Assembly: GCA_026397915.1 (NCBI GenBank) | Contig: JAPLTX010000061.1 | Location: 195,200 to 259,199 of the forward strand | Direction: 5' to 3' | Length of the DNA stretch: 64,000 bases | Source: Verrucomicrobiota bacterium | GTDB lineage: Bacteria > Verrucomicrobiota > Verrucomicrobiia > CAIQCK01 | Shown: one piece after another, positions 8,950-16,515 of the stretch | Numbering within the stretch: position 1 is the stretch's first letter | Layout of the letters: every line of letters starts with the position of its first letter | Position numbers and translations under genes: made by a program | The notes under the pieces: generated by a model | Databases searched by the model: none | Seen by the model: only the letters and a program-made list of their open reading frames with translations | What the model was told of the DNA's origin: nothing

Positions 8950-10854
8950 TCACTTCCCGATCTGGCCCAGTTCCTCCCACCGCGCGTAGAGCCGGGCCAC
9001 CTCCGTTTTCACCGCCTCCAGCTCCGCGATCAAGGCCGGCCCTTCCTTCGCGCGCGTGGCGTAGAAATCGGGATCGTGCAACGTCGCCTCCAGTTCTGCC
9101 ATGCGACTCTCCGCCGCCAGAATCGCCGCTTCCATGCCTGCGAGTTCCCGCTGTTCCTTGAAACTCAGCTTGCGTGTGCGGTCGGCCTTTGGCGTTGCAG
9201 CTTCCGGCTCGCGCGAAAGAATCTTCGCCGCGGCGTCGCTCGCGAGCTTCCCGCGCAGCTCCCGCTCCTTCCGCTTCTCCAGGTAATACGAGTAGTTGCC
9301 CGGCTGCACGAAAACGCCGCCGTCCTCGAAGGACACGATCTGGTCGCAGATGCGGTCGAGGAAATAGCGGTCGTGGCTCACCACCAGCACGCTGCCGTCA
9401 AAATCCGCCAGCGCCTCCTCCAGCATCCGCAGGCTGGGCAGGTCGAGATCGTTCGTCGGCTCGTCCAGCACCAGCACGTTGCCGCCGCGCCGCAACACCT
9501 TCGCCAACATCAGCCGCGCGCGTTCGCCGCCGGAGAGATGGTCCACAGGTTCCTTCAAGCGCTCATCGGTAAAAAGAAACCGCCGCAGGTAGGAACGCGC
9601 GCTGAGCCTTTGGTCGCCAAACAGGATCGTCTCGCTGCCGCCCGAGATCTCCTCCAGCACCGTGTTCGCGCCGTTGAGCTGCATCCGCGCCTGGTCAATG
9701 TAGTTGAACGTCACCTTCTTCCCGATCGTGACGACGCCCTCGTCCGGCGCGCGTTCGCCCATGCAGGTGCGCAGCAGCGTCGTCTTGCCGACGCCGTTGC
9801 GGCCCACCACGCCGGTGCATTCGCCCGGCTTCAACGCGAACGTCATCCCGCGAAACAGCCAGCGCTCGCCCGCGCCTTCGCCGACCTTCGCGCCCGCTTC
9901 GGCGACGTTCACCGCGATGTTGCCCAGCTCCGGCGCGGGCGGGATCAACAAATCCATCTCCCGCTCCTCCGGCGGCGCTTCCAGCCCGGCCACCTGATAA
10001 AACGTGTCTATCCGGTGCCGCGCCTTCGACCGCTGCGCCCGGACGCCGGAGCGCACCCACTCGAGTTCGACGCGCAAGAACCGCTGTCGCCGCCGCTCCG
10101 ATTGCTCCGCGATCTGTTGTCGGATCGCCTTCGATTCCAGATACGCCGTGTAGTTGCCCGGATGCGAGAAGCACCGGCCGTCGGCCAGTTCAATGATCCG
10201 CGTGGCGATGACGTTTAGGAAGTAGCGGTCGTGCGTGACGAAAATCACCGCGCCCGGGAAATTCCGGAGAAACTCCTCCACCCAGCGGATCGTCTCCGCG
10301 TCGAGATGGTTCGTCGGCTCATCGAGCAACAACAAATCCGGCTGCGGCACCAGCGCGCGGCAGAGCGCCACGCGCCGCTTCTCGCCGCCCGACAACGGCC
10401 CGACCAGTGCGTCCAGCGGCGGCGTGCCCAGCGCCGTCGCGTCGGCCTTGATCCGCGCCTGCAAGTTCCAGCCGTCCGCCACCTCGATCTTGTGCTGCAA
10501 CTCCGCCATCTCCGCGTCGCTGCGGTGGCCGGCCTCGTAACAGCGCAACCACTCCATTAAATCGCTCGCCCCCGCCTCGATGTTCTCCCGCACCGTCTTG
10601 TTGCCATCCAGCTCGAACTCCTGCGGCAGATATCCGACCCGCAGCCCGCGCCGACGCGAGATTTCCCCCGCATCGGCCTGGTTGGCCCCCGCGAGGATTT
10701 TCAACAAACTCGTCTTCCCGCAACCGTTGCGCCCGACCAGCCCGACCTTCTCGCCCGGCGCGACCGACAGCACGACCCCGTCCAGCACGCGGTCAAGCCC
10801 GAAGCTGAGAGCCACTTCGTTGGCGGAAAGCAAAGCAGGCGTGGGTGAACTCAT
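8950..10854 (-). CDS. uup: ABC-F family ATPase, Uup type
   Basis: A 634-residue soluble ABC-F protein with two ATPase cassettes. The first has Walker A GRNGCGKT and signature LSGGEKRR; the second has GRNGVGKT and LSGGERAR. The linker between them is helical and basic. After the second cassette comes a Uup-type C-terminal coiled coil (LSFKEQRELAGMEAAILAAE onward), which in Uup homologues binds nucleic acid. ABC-F proteins act on the ribosomal E site and relieve translation stalls; Uup is also linked to recombination intermediates and transposon excision. There are no membrane segments. The ATG at 10854 (MSSPTP) is preferred; a TTG 15 bases upstream would add five residues. A 44-residue basic protein gene ends 30 bp upstream on the same strand. 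Confidence 0.9.
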   Translation of the reverse strand: MSSPTPALLSANEVALSFGLDRVLDGVVLSVAPGEKVGLVGRNGCGKTSLLKILAGANQADAGEISRRRGLRVGYLPQEFELDGNKTVRENIEAGASDLMEWLRCYEAGHRSDAEMAELQHKIEVADGWNLQARIKADATALGTPPLDALVGPLSGGEKRRVALCRALVPQPDLLLLDEPTNHLDAETIRWVEEFLRNFPGAVIFVTHDRYFLNVIATRIIELADGRCFSHPGNYTAYLESKAIRQQIAEQSERRRQRFLRVELEWVRSGVRAQRSKARHRIDTFYQVAGLEAPPEEREMDLLIPPAPELGNIAVNVAEAGAKVGEGAGERWLFRGMTFALKPGECTGVVGRNGVGKTTLLRTCMGERAPDEGVVTIGKKVTFNYIDQARMQLNGANTVLEEISGGSETILFGDQRLSARSYLRRFLFTDERLKEPVDHLSGGERARLMLAKVLRRGGNVLVLDEPTNDLDLPSLRMLEEALADFDGSVLVVSHDRYFLDRICDQIVSFEDGGVFVQPGNYSYYLEKRKERELRGKLASDAAAKILSREPEAATPKADRTRKLSFKEQRELAGMEAAILAAESRMAELEATLHDPDFYATRAKEGPALIAELEAVKTEVARLYARWEELGQIGK

Positions 10855-10884
10855 GGATGCGCGGACCAAGTTGAGCGGGACCGA

Positions 10885-11019
10885 TCAACCAATCTTCGGC
10901 GGCTTCGTCGGGGCGGTCTTGCGGCTCACACCCTTCAACGGATTCGTGTGGCGGGCGGCCACCCGATGAAACGTCGAGATGTGCTGATGAAACTGCGACT
11001 TCTTAGCTTTCTTTGCCAT
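10885..11019 (-). CDS. Small basic protein, 44 residues, unknown function
   Basis: A short frame from ATG at 11019 to TGA at 10885-10887. The protein starts MAKKAKKSQF, has two His-rich stretches (FHQHISTFHRVAARH) and ends in a Lys/Pro tail (KTAPTKPPKIG). About one residue in three is Lys, Arg or His, and there are no acidic residues, no Cys and no membrane segment. This composition fits a nucleic-acid or ribosome-binding peptide. It lies 30 bp upstream of uup on the same strand, so they are probably co-transcribed, which hints at a translation-related role. I do not recognise a named family. The evidence is the composition and the position; no homology could be tested. Confidence 0.5.
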   Translation of the reverse strand: MAKKAKKSQFHQHISTFHRVAARHTNPLKGVSRKTAPTKPPKIG

Positions 11020-11118
11020 GCGCCAAAGATGCGCTGAATCAGCCGCGTTTGCGAGCAGCAAGCGAGGGGTCTGCGTCTTCGCGGTTTCCGCCGCGCGAGG
11101 CAGGAACCTCTTGCAACG

Positions 11119-11802
11119 TTACAGCCGCAGCAGGACGAAACCGAAATCAATCACCGTGCCGCCCTCCGGCGTCTTCTTCACCGGCACCGACGGCGCCAAC
11201 ATATAAAGCGTCTGCCGTGCATCAGTCGGGTCGGGCGACGTCAGCAGCATTCCTGCTTTACGCAGTGCGGTAAGATGTTTCAACGTCGCATCCAGCCGCA
11301 GTTTTGATGCTCCTTCCATCCCCGTCGCCGTGGAAGCCTTCCCGTGCGCCAGCGCCAGCAGCACTCGCCGGCGCGGCGGCAGGGCGAGTGTTGAGAATAT
11401 CTCGTCGGGCTTCCACCGGCCGGAAGCCGGAACCGTCGCCGGAGGTTCGGCCCCGTCCGACCGCAACAGCGCGAACCCGAAATCAATCACCCCTCCGCCC
11501 TCCGCCTTTTTCTTCACCGGCACCGACGGCGCCAGCATGTAGAGCGTCCGCCGTCCATCCTTCGGATCGGGCGCCGACACCAACAAACCCGTTTCACACA
11601 TCATGGCCAGGTGCTTGAGTGTCGAATGCAGCCGTTTGTATTTGTTGGTGTCGAGGTCGTAGGCCGAATACGGCCGGCCGTTGGCTGCCATCAACGACAG
11701 ATAGCGACGCCGCTCCCGGTGCCGCAGCACGGAAAAAACCTGGTCGGGATTCCACTGCCCCGTCGCCGGAGCAGTCGCGGGAGATTGGGTGTCGCTCGGC
11801 AT
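11119..11802 (-). CDS. Winged-helix-like regulator made of two tandem copies of one domain
   Basis: A 227-residue protein that is an internal duplication. Each half has the same order: W-[NK]-PD-[QE]-[VI]-FS-L near its start, an RRR-[YV]-L-L-[AM]-A-G stretch, L-[HD]-[SA]-TLKHL, a G-[LM]-L-[VL]-[ST]-[SA]-PDP-[KT]-D box with R-[RQ]-TLYMLAPSVPVKK, and VIDFGF-[AV]-LLR. The first half spans about residues 15-110 and the second about 117-227. The pattern of helices followed by a basic beta-wing resembles ArsR/GntR-type winged-helix DNA-binding domains, here as a built-in dimer. The ATG at 11802 has a GGGAGA ribosome site 8-9 nt upstream; a longer upstream frame is a shadow. A REPIN-like element begins 57 bp upstream. 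The DNA target is unknown. Confidence 0.6.
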   Translation of the reverse strand: MPSDTQSPATAPATGQWNPDQVFSVLRHRERRRYLSLMAANGRPYSAYDLDTNKYKRLHSTLKHLAMMCETGLLVSAPDPKDGRRTLYMLAPSVPVKKKAEGGGVIDFGFALLRSDGAEPPATVPASGRWKPDEIFSTLALPPRRRVLLALAHGKASTATGMEGASKLRLDATLKHLTALRKAGMLLTSPDPTDARQTLYMLAPSVPVKKTPEGGTVIDFGFVLLRL

Positions 11803-11858
11803 GAATCGGATTCTCCCAAAACCCCGCCGCTCTGCAAGCCGGGATTTCGGCGTCGAGT

Positions 11859-11941
11859 TGTAGCGGCGGTCTATGACCGCCGAAGCTGGCGGGACTGTTT
11901 GCTTGTGCTGGTCGAGACGGCGCTCATAGAGCGCCGCTACA
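11859..11941. repeat. REPIN-like element: two REP hairpins in inverted orientation
   Basis: Two 23-nt arms, 11859-11881 and 11919-11941, are inverted copies of each other, separated by 37 bp. Each arm holds its own perfect hairpin: GGCGGTC-TAT-GACCGCC on the left and GGCGCTC-ATA-GAGCGCC on the right, preceded by TGTAGC in each. The arms differ at only two positions, and these two are paired with each other in the hairpin (G-C on the left, C-G on the right). The change therefore keeps the stem, as expected of REP sequences mobilised by a RAYT transposase. No RAYT gene is in the window. Confidence 0.75.
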
Positions 11942-12004
11942 GTTTCGTTCCTGGACTTCGAACCTCTGTTTGGTCGCGCCAAAAAACTTTCCAGCTCCGA
12001 TGCA

Positions 12005-12340
12005 GGAACAATCCGTAAGCTTCAGGAATCGTCGGTGTCGTATGCAAGAACAAGCCGGAGGCTTCATCAATCGTCGTGTCCAGCGACCGGAACAAGCGGG
12101 AAACTTCAGGAATCGTCATGCAGGATGACAGAAACAAGCCGCAGACTTCATCAATCACCCCATCCGGCCACCGAAACACGCTGGAAACTTCAGCAATCAC
12201 CTTATACGGTCACAAGAACAAGCCGCCGACTTCATGAATCGGCATGTCGGATAACAGAAACAAGCGGGAAACTTCATCAATCGCGCCGCCCGGTAACCGG
12301 AACAAGCCGGAGACTTCAGGAATCGGCACCTCCAGCATCC
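12005..12340. repeat. Tandem array of eight 42-bp units with exact phasing
   Basis: The AACA anchor occurs at 12007, 12049, 12091, 12133, 12175, 12217, 12259 and 12301, exactly 42 bp apart with no indel. Each unit has a conserved part of about 27 nt. CTTCA and AATC are invariant in all eight units, and the consensus begins RRAACAAGCCGGARACTTCA. A looser tail of about 15 nt follows. The two bases after CTTCA largely alternate between GG/GC and TC/TG. The period is 14 codons and also four helical turns at 10.5 bp. Open frames exist on both strands through the array, but substitutions show no three-base rhythm, so coding is not favoured. It lies directly downstream of the AIPR defence gene. Confidence 0.9.
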
Positions 12341-12566
12341 GACTTGGAAAATATTTTCGTCGTTTTAGGCCGAAAACCAGCATTTCCCCCGCCAAGACGC
12401 CCCGATTTCCCGCCTTCTCCAACTTCTTCCCACCAATTCTTAACTTTTAACTTTCAACTCTTAACTTCTCTGCCGAAAGCGGAGGGATTTGGCGTCATCG
12501 GCAAACGCCGCCGTTTGGACCAGGATAATCGCGAGGAGGAGAGGAAATCGTTTCATAAAAGTTCAA
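12341..12566. other. Non-coding spacer between the 42-bp array and the AIPR gene
   Basis: About 225 bp with a C-rich then A+T-rich stretch containing several TTAAC/TTTAAC words near 12435-12470. No convincing frame, hairpin terminator or RNA gene was seen. With the repeat array and the REPIN it makes up the 764 bp without a gene between the winged-helix gene and the AIPR gene. Confidence 0.5.
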
Positions 12567-14258
12567 TCATTGATTTGGAATTAAGGTTAATTGCGACGAT
12601 ACAAGGGCTGGCTGCTTGTAGAACTCCTCAATGTGTTCGTGGATGATTAGGTTTGTTTGTGTCTCTTTGAAAAACTTATCGTGTGTATATAGCTCACCAC
12701 GCTTCGCCTGTTCTTTTTGGACAACGGTTCCAATGTGCTGGACGGCCTTCTCGATTAAAACTTGCCGGTATTGTTCAACGTCGAGCGGAAGATTCTCCTT
12801 CTCAGAAACATGACGAACTACATTCAGGATGTGAAAAATTGCCCGAGAAACGAATGCTTCGCGCTCGTTAATGGGTAGTCTCCGACGTTTCTTGCGCTGA
12901 ATCTCCTTCTTCATCTTCTGCAGGGGCTCGTAGAAGCGAAGCGGAACAAGCAACCTTTCGGCTGTTATAGCCTCCTCGTTGAAGATTTCGTCATACTTGT
13001 CGCCAAAAACAAGCGTCTTACTGTTCTTGGCCTCTGAGGGCATGTCCAAGTAGAAAGCCAGCGACAGTTGAGCCAGAAGTTCATTGTTGAGCCGCTTCGC
13101 GGTTGGCGCATCAAGATACTGGTTGGCTTTACGCTCGTAAAAGTAACCAAGACTTGTGAACTCATCTTCTAGTTTACGTTGAATCCTGTCGTTTGAGTGT
13201 AGGTCGCGCGTTGTGACAGGCGTCTGGCTATTGGTTGTTTCGCAAATCTTCTCAGCGATAGGGTTGTTGCGTGTGGCTTCGCAGATCCGAACCAACAAAA
13301 GAACGTTGTCGAGCTTTGCTGGGTCTTTCTCGTAGGCCTCACAAAGAGCGTGCGTCGTTTGTCCGCCGTTCACGATTTGAAAATCGGTGAGGGTTACACG
13401 TGGCGATCTGGTGTTTGGCTGATAGATGCATTGTTCACAAACGATGGTGATGCCGTTGTTCAAATACCAGAACTCAAAATTCTCATCAGACAAAGCGGTC
13501 TCCAAAATATGTTGGTTGATGCGATTCCGTTTCTGGTAAACGCGAACATTCTCATTGAACGCGTCCTCATTGATTCGCTTTGGGTCGGAAGGATCTGTGA
13601 GCAGTTTAACTAGGTCGGTTGCTGCAACCGTGGCAACGACGCCTTTCACTTGTCCGTCGCTGCGCTCAAAATACTGTTTATCGATGAAGGTTAATTGTCC
13701 ATTGAGACGGCGGAATTTCCGTTCGAGAATCTTATTAACAAGATCTTCTTGGCTGAGGTAATGGAACTCGACGAAACGAAATTGTTGCAGTGCGGTCTCA
13801 AACTTCCTTCGCGCTTTTTCTGTGGGGGGCAGCTTGTTTGAGCATACATAGAATTTGAACGATAAGTGGCCGCCTTTAAACAGTGACCAGATTTCAGTCG
13901 CCTTGTCCCACACCGCTTCGTTCACATCGGTTCGCTGAAGACTCTTCTGAAGAATGCCTTGGGCTGTCAGAACGAAGGAGTCGAGATCTCTTTCAGGGAA
14001 ATTCTTCGAGCAGTTATCGAAGTTGTCCGTGTAGGTGAAAGTAAACAGGTTTACTGTCCGCTCGGAAATGTGTATGGCGTCAACACCGCCATCTTGTCCT
14101 CCATCGGTGATGGCATCTTCGATTTCGTCGCTGTTGAGTTGGAGAACAGCCTCAAGCGACAGCCACATGAAGGCGGAGTGGTTGTCATCGAGGATGTAGT
14201 CGGTCTGGCACTTTCTTACTCGTTCATGCAGCGTGCTGAATGTGTTCAGATTAAGCAT
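12567..14258 (-). CDS. AIPR family abortive-infection phage-resistance protein
   Basis: A 563-residue protein with the landmarks of the AIPR family: FWYLNNGITIVC (about residues 263-274) and QIVNGGQTTHAL (294-305), followed by TNSQTPVTTRDL. The N-terminus has DGGQDGGVDA (52-61), which resembles the acidic half of a PD-(D/E)XK nuclease core. The following strand, where a Q-x-K would be expected, reads LFTFTYTDN and lacks the lysine. The C-terminal third is helical and charged. AIPR proteins are single-gene or accessory phage-defence factors; the mechanism is not settled. The start at 14258 (MLNLNTF) is the first ATG of the characteristic sequence; its ribosome site is weak. Codon use is clearly richer in A+T than the neighbours, which suggests transfer. 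No restriction-modification partner is adjacent. Confidence 0.82.
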   Translation of the reverse strand: MLNLNTFSTLHERVRKCQTDYILDDNHSAFMWLSLEAVLQLNSDEIEDAITDGGQDGGVDAIHISERTVNLFTFTYTDNFDNCSKNFPERDLDSFVLTAQGILQKSLQRTDVNEAVWDKATEIWSLFKGGHLSFKFYVCSNKLPPTEKARRKFETALQQFRFVEFHYLSQEDLVNKILERKFRRLNGQLTFIDKQYFERSDGQVKGVVATVAATDLVKLLTDPSDPKRINEDAFNENVRVYQKRNRINQHILETALSDENFEFWYLNNGITIVCEQCIYQPNTRSPRVTLTDFQIVNGGQTTHALCEAYEKDPAKLDNVLLLVRICEATRNNPIAEKICETTNSQTPVTTRDLHSNDRIQRKLEDEFTSLGYFYERKANQYLDAPTAKRLNNELLAQLSLAFYLDMPSEAKNSKTLVFGDKYDEIFNEEAITAERLLVPLRFYEPLQKMKKEIQRKKRRRLPINEREAFVSRAIFHILNVVRHVSEKENLPLDVEQYRQVLIEKAVQHIGTVVQKEQAKRGELYTHDKFFKETQTNLIIHEHIEEFYKQPALVSSQLTLIPNQ

Positions 14259-14290
14259 AATATGAAGCGGTGTTTTGTTTCCGCGAAGAT

Positions 14291-14449
14291 TTACCGTTTG
14301 ACCGGCACGGCGTTCCAGACCTTTACGCCGTCGAACCAGCCGTCCTTGCCGGCGACGCCGAGTTTGATCTTGGACTTGGTGGCGTGGGCGATGCCGGAGG
14401 ACTTGAGGCAGGCAGCGGGTTTGCCGTCGAGGGTGACGCACATATTCAT
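14291..14449 (-). pseudogene. Remnant of a DUF1080/LamG-like secreted protein, C-terminal fragment
   Basis: A 52-codon frame from ATG at 14449 (a second ATG is at 14443) to TAA at 14291-14293. It reads VTLDGK, then KSSGIAHATKSKIKLGVAGK and DGWFDGVKVW. This is the terminal strand pattern of the concanavalin-like (3-keto-disaccharide hydrolase/DUF1080-type) domains of Verrucomicrobiota and Planctomycetota. An in-frame TAA lies just upstream of the ATG, and the rest of a normal domain of about 200 residues is absent. It is therefore read as a fragment left when the neighbouring A+T-rich AIPR gene arrived. It could be a short expressed peptide, but it has no signal peptide. Confidence 0.5.
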
Positions 14450-14609
14450 GGAGTGTTGGGGTTAAATGTTGGCCGATGTGTATATCCGCTTGCCTTGGCG
14501 AGCACAAGGCAGACGTGGTTCGTTCGCAGTGATTACTGCTTTCGTGCCCGCTCGCCTCCTGCGGCAGCGCGGCGTCGTAGAACTCACAAGACGTTTGTCC
14601 AAAGGACCG

Positions 14610-15023
14610 CTACTCCGCTCCGACGGGACGGCGGGATTCTTTCTTGGCGGCTTGGTGGGATTTGTCGGCGAGCATGCGCTGTTTGGAGCGGCGGCTGCGA
14701 CGGCGTTTCTGGCGGCGGATTTTCTCGGAGCGGTCGCGGGCGGCATCCACGTAGCCCTTCTGGAGCGCTTCGATCTTGTCGAGCAGGAGCCGTCGGGCGA
14801 GGAAGCGGTTGAGGCCCTGCTGGCGCGTGGCCTGGCATTTGACCTGGAGCCGCGTGGGACGGTGGATCAACTGCACGCAGGTGGCGCACTTGTTGACGTT
14901 CTGGCCGCCGTGACCGCCGCTGCGGACGAAGGTCTCCTCGATATCGGCTTCGCGCACGCCGAGCGCGCTCATGCGCTGGGCGAGCTGGGTTTCCTTCTCC
15001 GGGCTGACGGGAAATGCGCTCAT
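14610..15023 (-). CDS. Peptide chain release factor-like protein (ribosome rescue)
   Basis: A 137-residue protein with the class I release-factor catalytic motif GGQ (39-41) in RSGGHGGQNVNK, followed by VQLIHRPTRLQVKC. It ends in a very basic tail (EKIRRQKRRRSRRSKQR). It lacks the codon-recognition domains of RF1/RF2. This layout matches stand-alone peptidyl-tRNA hydrolases that rescue stalled ribosomes (ArfB/YaeJ, C12orf65/MTRFR type), where the basic tail enters the empty mRNA channel. GGQ should catalyse ester hydrolysis in the ribosomal A site. The sequence around GGQ is closer to the RF-like family than to classic ArfB, so no symbol is given. It is not tightly linked to a same-strand neighbour. 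Confidence 0.85.
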   Translation of the reverse strand: MSAFPVSPEKETQLAQRMSALGVREADIEETFVRSGGHGGQNVNKCATCVQLIHRPTRLQVKCQATRQQGLNRFLARRLLLDKIEALQKGYVDAARDRSEKIRRQKRRRSRRSKQRMLADKSHQAAKKESRRPVGAE

Positions 15024-15272
15024 GCCGTCAGCGTAGCGGCGAGGCGGCGGAAACGCAATGGAAGGGAAAAAGGAGAACCAGTGAAAAGTTGAGAATTAAG
15101 AGTGAAGAATTTGGAAACGGATGACCAAAAGACTTCGATGGTCTGGCTGTTGTTGTAGTGGACGAAGAAGCCGCTCTGACACGGCAGATGTTGGCGAAAA
15201 ACCGCTCGTCAAGCCACGGGGGACTCTTTATGGTTTGCGCCCGATCACATCGGGTAATTCGCCGCGTCTTCA

Positions 15273-16079
15273 ATGAAAAAACCTTCGCACAAAATCCTCG
15301 ACCTGCCGGTGCCGCGCAATCTGGCCAACGTCGCGTTCATCCTCGTCGAGCCGCAGACGCCCGGCAACGTCGGCAGCGCGGCACGCGCCATCAAGACAAT
15401 GGGCTTCACCGAACTCATCGTGGTCGGCGGGTGCAAGTTCAAGGACAACCGCCAGGCGCTGGCGTTTGCGCACGGCGCGGACGACGTGTTGCAAGGCGCG
15501 CGCGTGGTTGGCTCGCTTGACGAGGCGTTTGAGGGCATCCACCGGCTCGTGGGCACCACGCACCGCTCACGCGACACCGCCGTTCAACAAGTCCAACCGA
15601 TCCGCGAGATCGTGCCGCACATCGTCGAGGTGTCGCAGAAGTTCCGTGTCGGCATCGTCTTCGGCCGCGAGGACAAGGGATTGCTCGACAACGAGCTTGG
15701 CCGCTGCCACCTCTGCACCACCGTGCCGGCGGTCCATCGTGTGCCGTCGTTGAACCTCGCGCAAGCCGTGCAGGTGGTCGCTTACGAAATATTCCTCGGC
15801 AGCTTTGGCAAGATCGTCAGCCCGAAGCTCGACCTCGCGCCCGACCTCGAAGTCGAGCGCGCCATCCAACACTTTGTCGCTGCGATGATGCAGGTGGGTT
15901 TCCGCCCCCATCATGACGACCCCGAATCGTTCGCCCGTCCGCTGCGCCGTGTCTTCAGCCGCGCGGTGCTGGAAAACCGCGACGTGCGCGTGCTGCACCG
16001 CGTCGCGCATCAGGTCGCGAAGTTCGCTGCGGGAAAAGTAAAACGGGTGGAATCGTCTTCGCAGCCAGTGAACCGTTAG
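15273..16079 (+). CDS. trmJ: TrmJ/TrmH-type RNA 2'-O-methyltransferase
   Basis: A 268-residue SPOUT methyltransferase with the three family motifs. Motif 1 is LVEPQTPGNVGSAARAIKTM (about 25-44), which holds the Asn and catalytic Arg. Motif 2 is VFGREDKGL (about 128-136). Motif 3 is PSLNLAQAVQVVAYE (about 157-171), which forms the knot and binds S-adenosylmethionine. Length and motif spacing fit TrmJ, which methylates the ribose of position 32 in tRNAs. The C-terminal extension is helical and basic. The ATG at 15273 has no clear ribosome site. The stop overlaps by four bases the stop of the small secreted gene on the other strand, so the two genes are convergent. TrmH-like specificity for another RNA cannot be excluded. 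Confidence 0.85.
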   Translation: MKKPSHKILDLPVPRNLANVAFILVEPQTPGNVGSAARAIKTMGFTELIVVGGCKFKDNRQALAFAHGADDVLQGARVVGSLDEAFEGIHRLVGTTHRSRDTAVQQVQPIREIVPHIVEVSQKFRVGIVFGREDKGLLDNELGRCHLCTTVPAVHRVPSLNLAQAVQVVAYEIFLGSFGKIVSPKLDLAPDLEVERAIQHFVAAMMQVGFRPHHDDPESFARPLRRVFSRAVLENRDVRVLHRVAHQVAKFAAGKVKRVESSSQPVNR

Positions 16080-16405
16080 CGCCACGTGCTGGAGAAACCG
16101 TTCACCGACGGCGGCGGCTCAGCGAAGGAATACGCCTCGTGCCACGCGTTCAGCCGGCGCCATTCCCACGGCGCGATCTGGCTGCGGTCGCGCTGGCCAA
16201 CGCGTTGCAGCCAGCTCTTCGAGCCGACGCGCGGCAACGGCGCCGCCTCGGCTGCAGTCGGCGGTTTCTGGGTCGGCGGTGGCGGGTAGGAATACTCGAA
16301 AGTGACCTTGTTCTTCTTCGGCGCGGCAGGAGCCTTCGCGTCGTCTGCCAATGCAATGGCGACGCACGCGGTCAGCGCCATGATCGTCAGCAAGATCGTT
16401 TTCAT
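16076..16405 (-). CDS. Small secreted Pro-rich protein, unknown function
   Basis: A 109-residue protein starting MKTILLTIMALTACVAIALA. Two export readings are possible: a lipoprotein signal with LTAC as lipobox, or ordinary signal peptidase cleavage after AIALA. The mature part begins with an Ala/Pro/Lys-rich linker, then Pro-rich YPPPPTQKPP, and ends with a Trp-rich segment (SWLQRV, APWEWRRLNAWHE). There is no recognised domain. The chosen start gives a normal signal peptide, whereas the longer frame upstream would place Cys/Arg-rich sequence before it. It is followed 110 bp upstream on the same strand by the PHP gene. Confidence 0.6.
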   Translation of the reverse strand: MKTILLTIMALTACVAIALADDAKAPAAPKKNKVTFEYSYPPPPTQKPPTAAEAAPLPRVGSKSWLQRVGQRDRSQIAPWEWRRLNAWHEAYSFAEPPPSVNGFSSTWR

Positions 16406-16515
16406 TCTCAAAATCCTTGGACCTGATTCTAGCCGCCTGCAATGGCGGCTGCAACAACTCATCCGCGCTCACGTCGTCGCGCGCGTCCTCTCAATCGGAA
16501 ATCGGAAAACCAAAA

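Noticed and set aside
12005..12340. CRISPR array
   Set aside because: The units are 42 bp in total with a conserved part of about 27 nt and no true spacers; the tails are themselves related to each other. No cas genes are present. It was kept as a tandem repeat.
12035..12646. 203-codon plus-strand frame and two minus-strand frames across the 42-bp array
   Set aside because: A period divisible by three keeps frames open on both strands, but substitutions show no codon rhythm, there is an in-frame stop on the minus strand (12210-12212), and no ribosome site precedes them.
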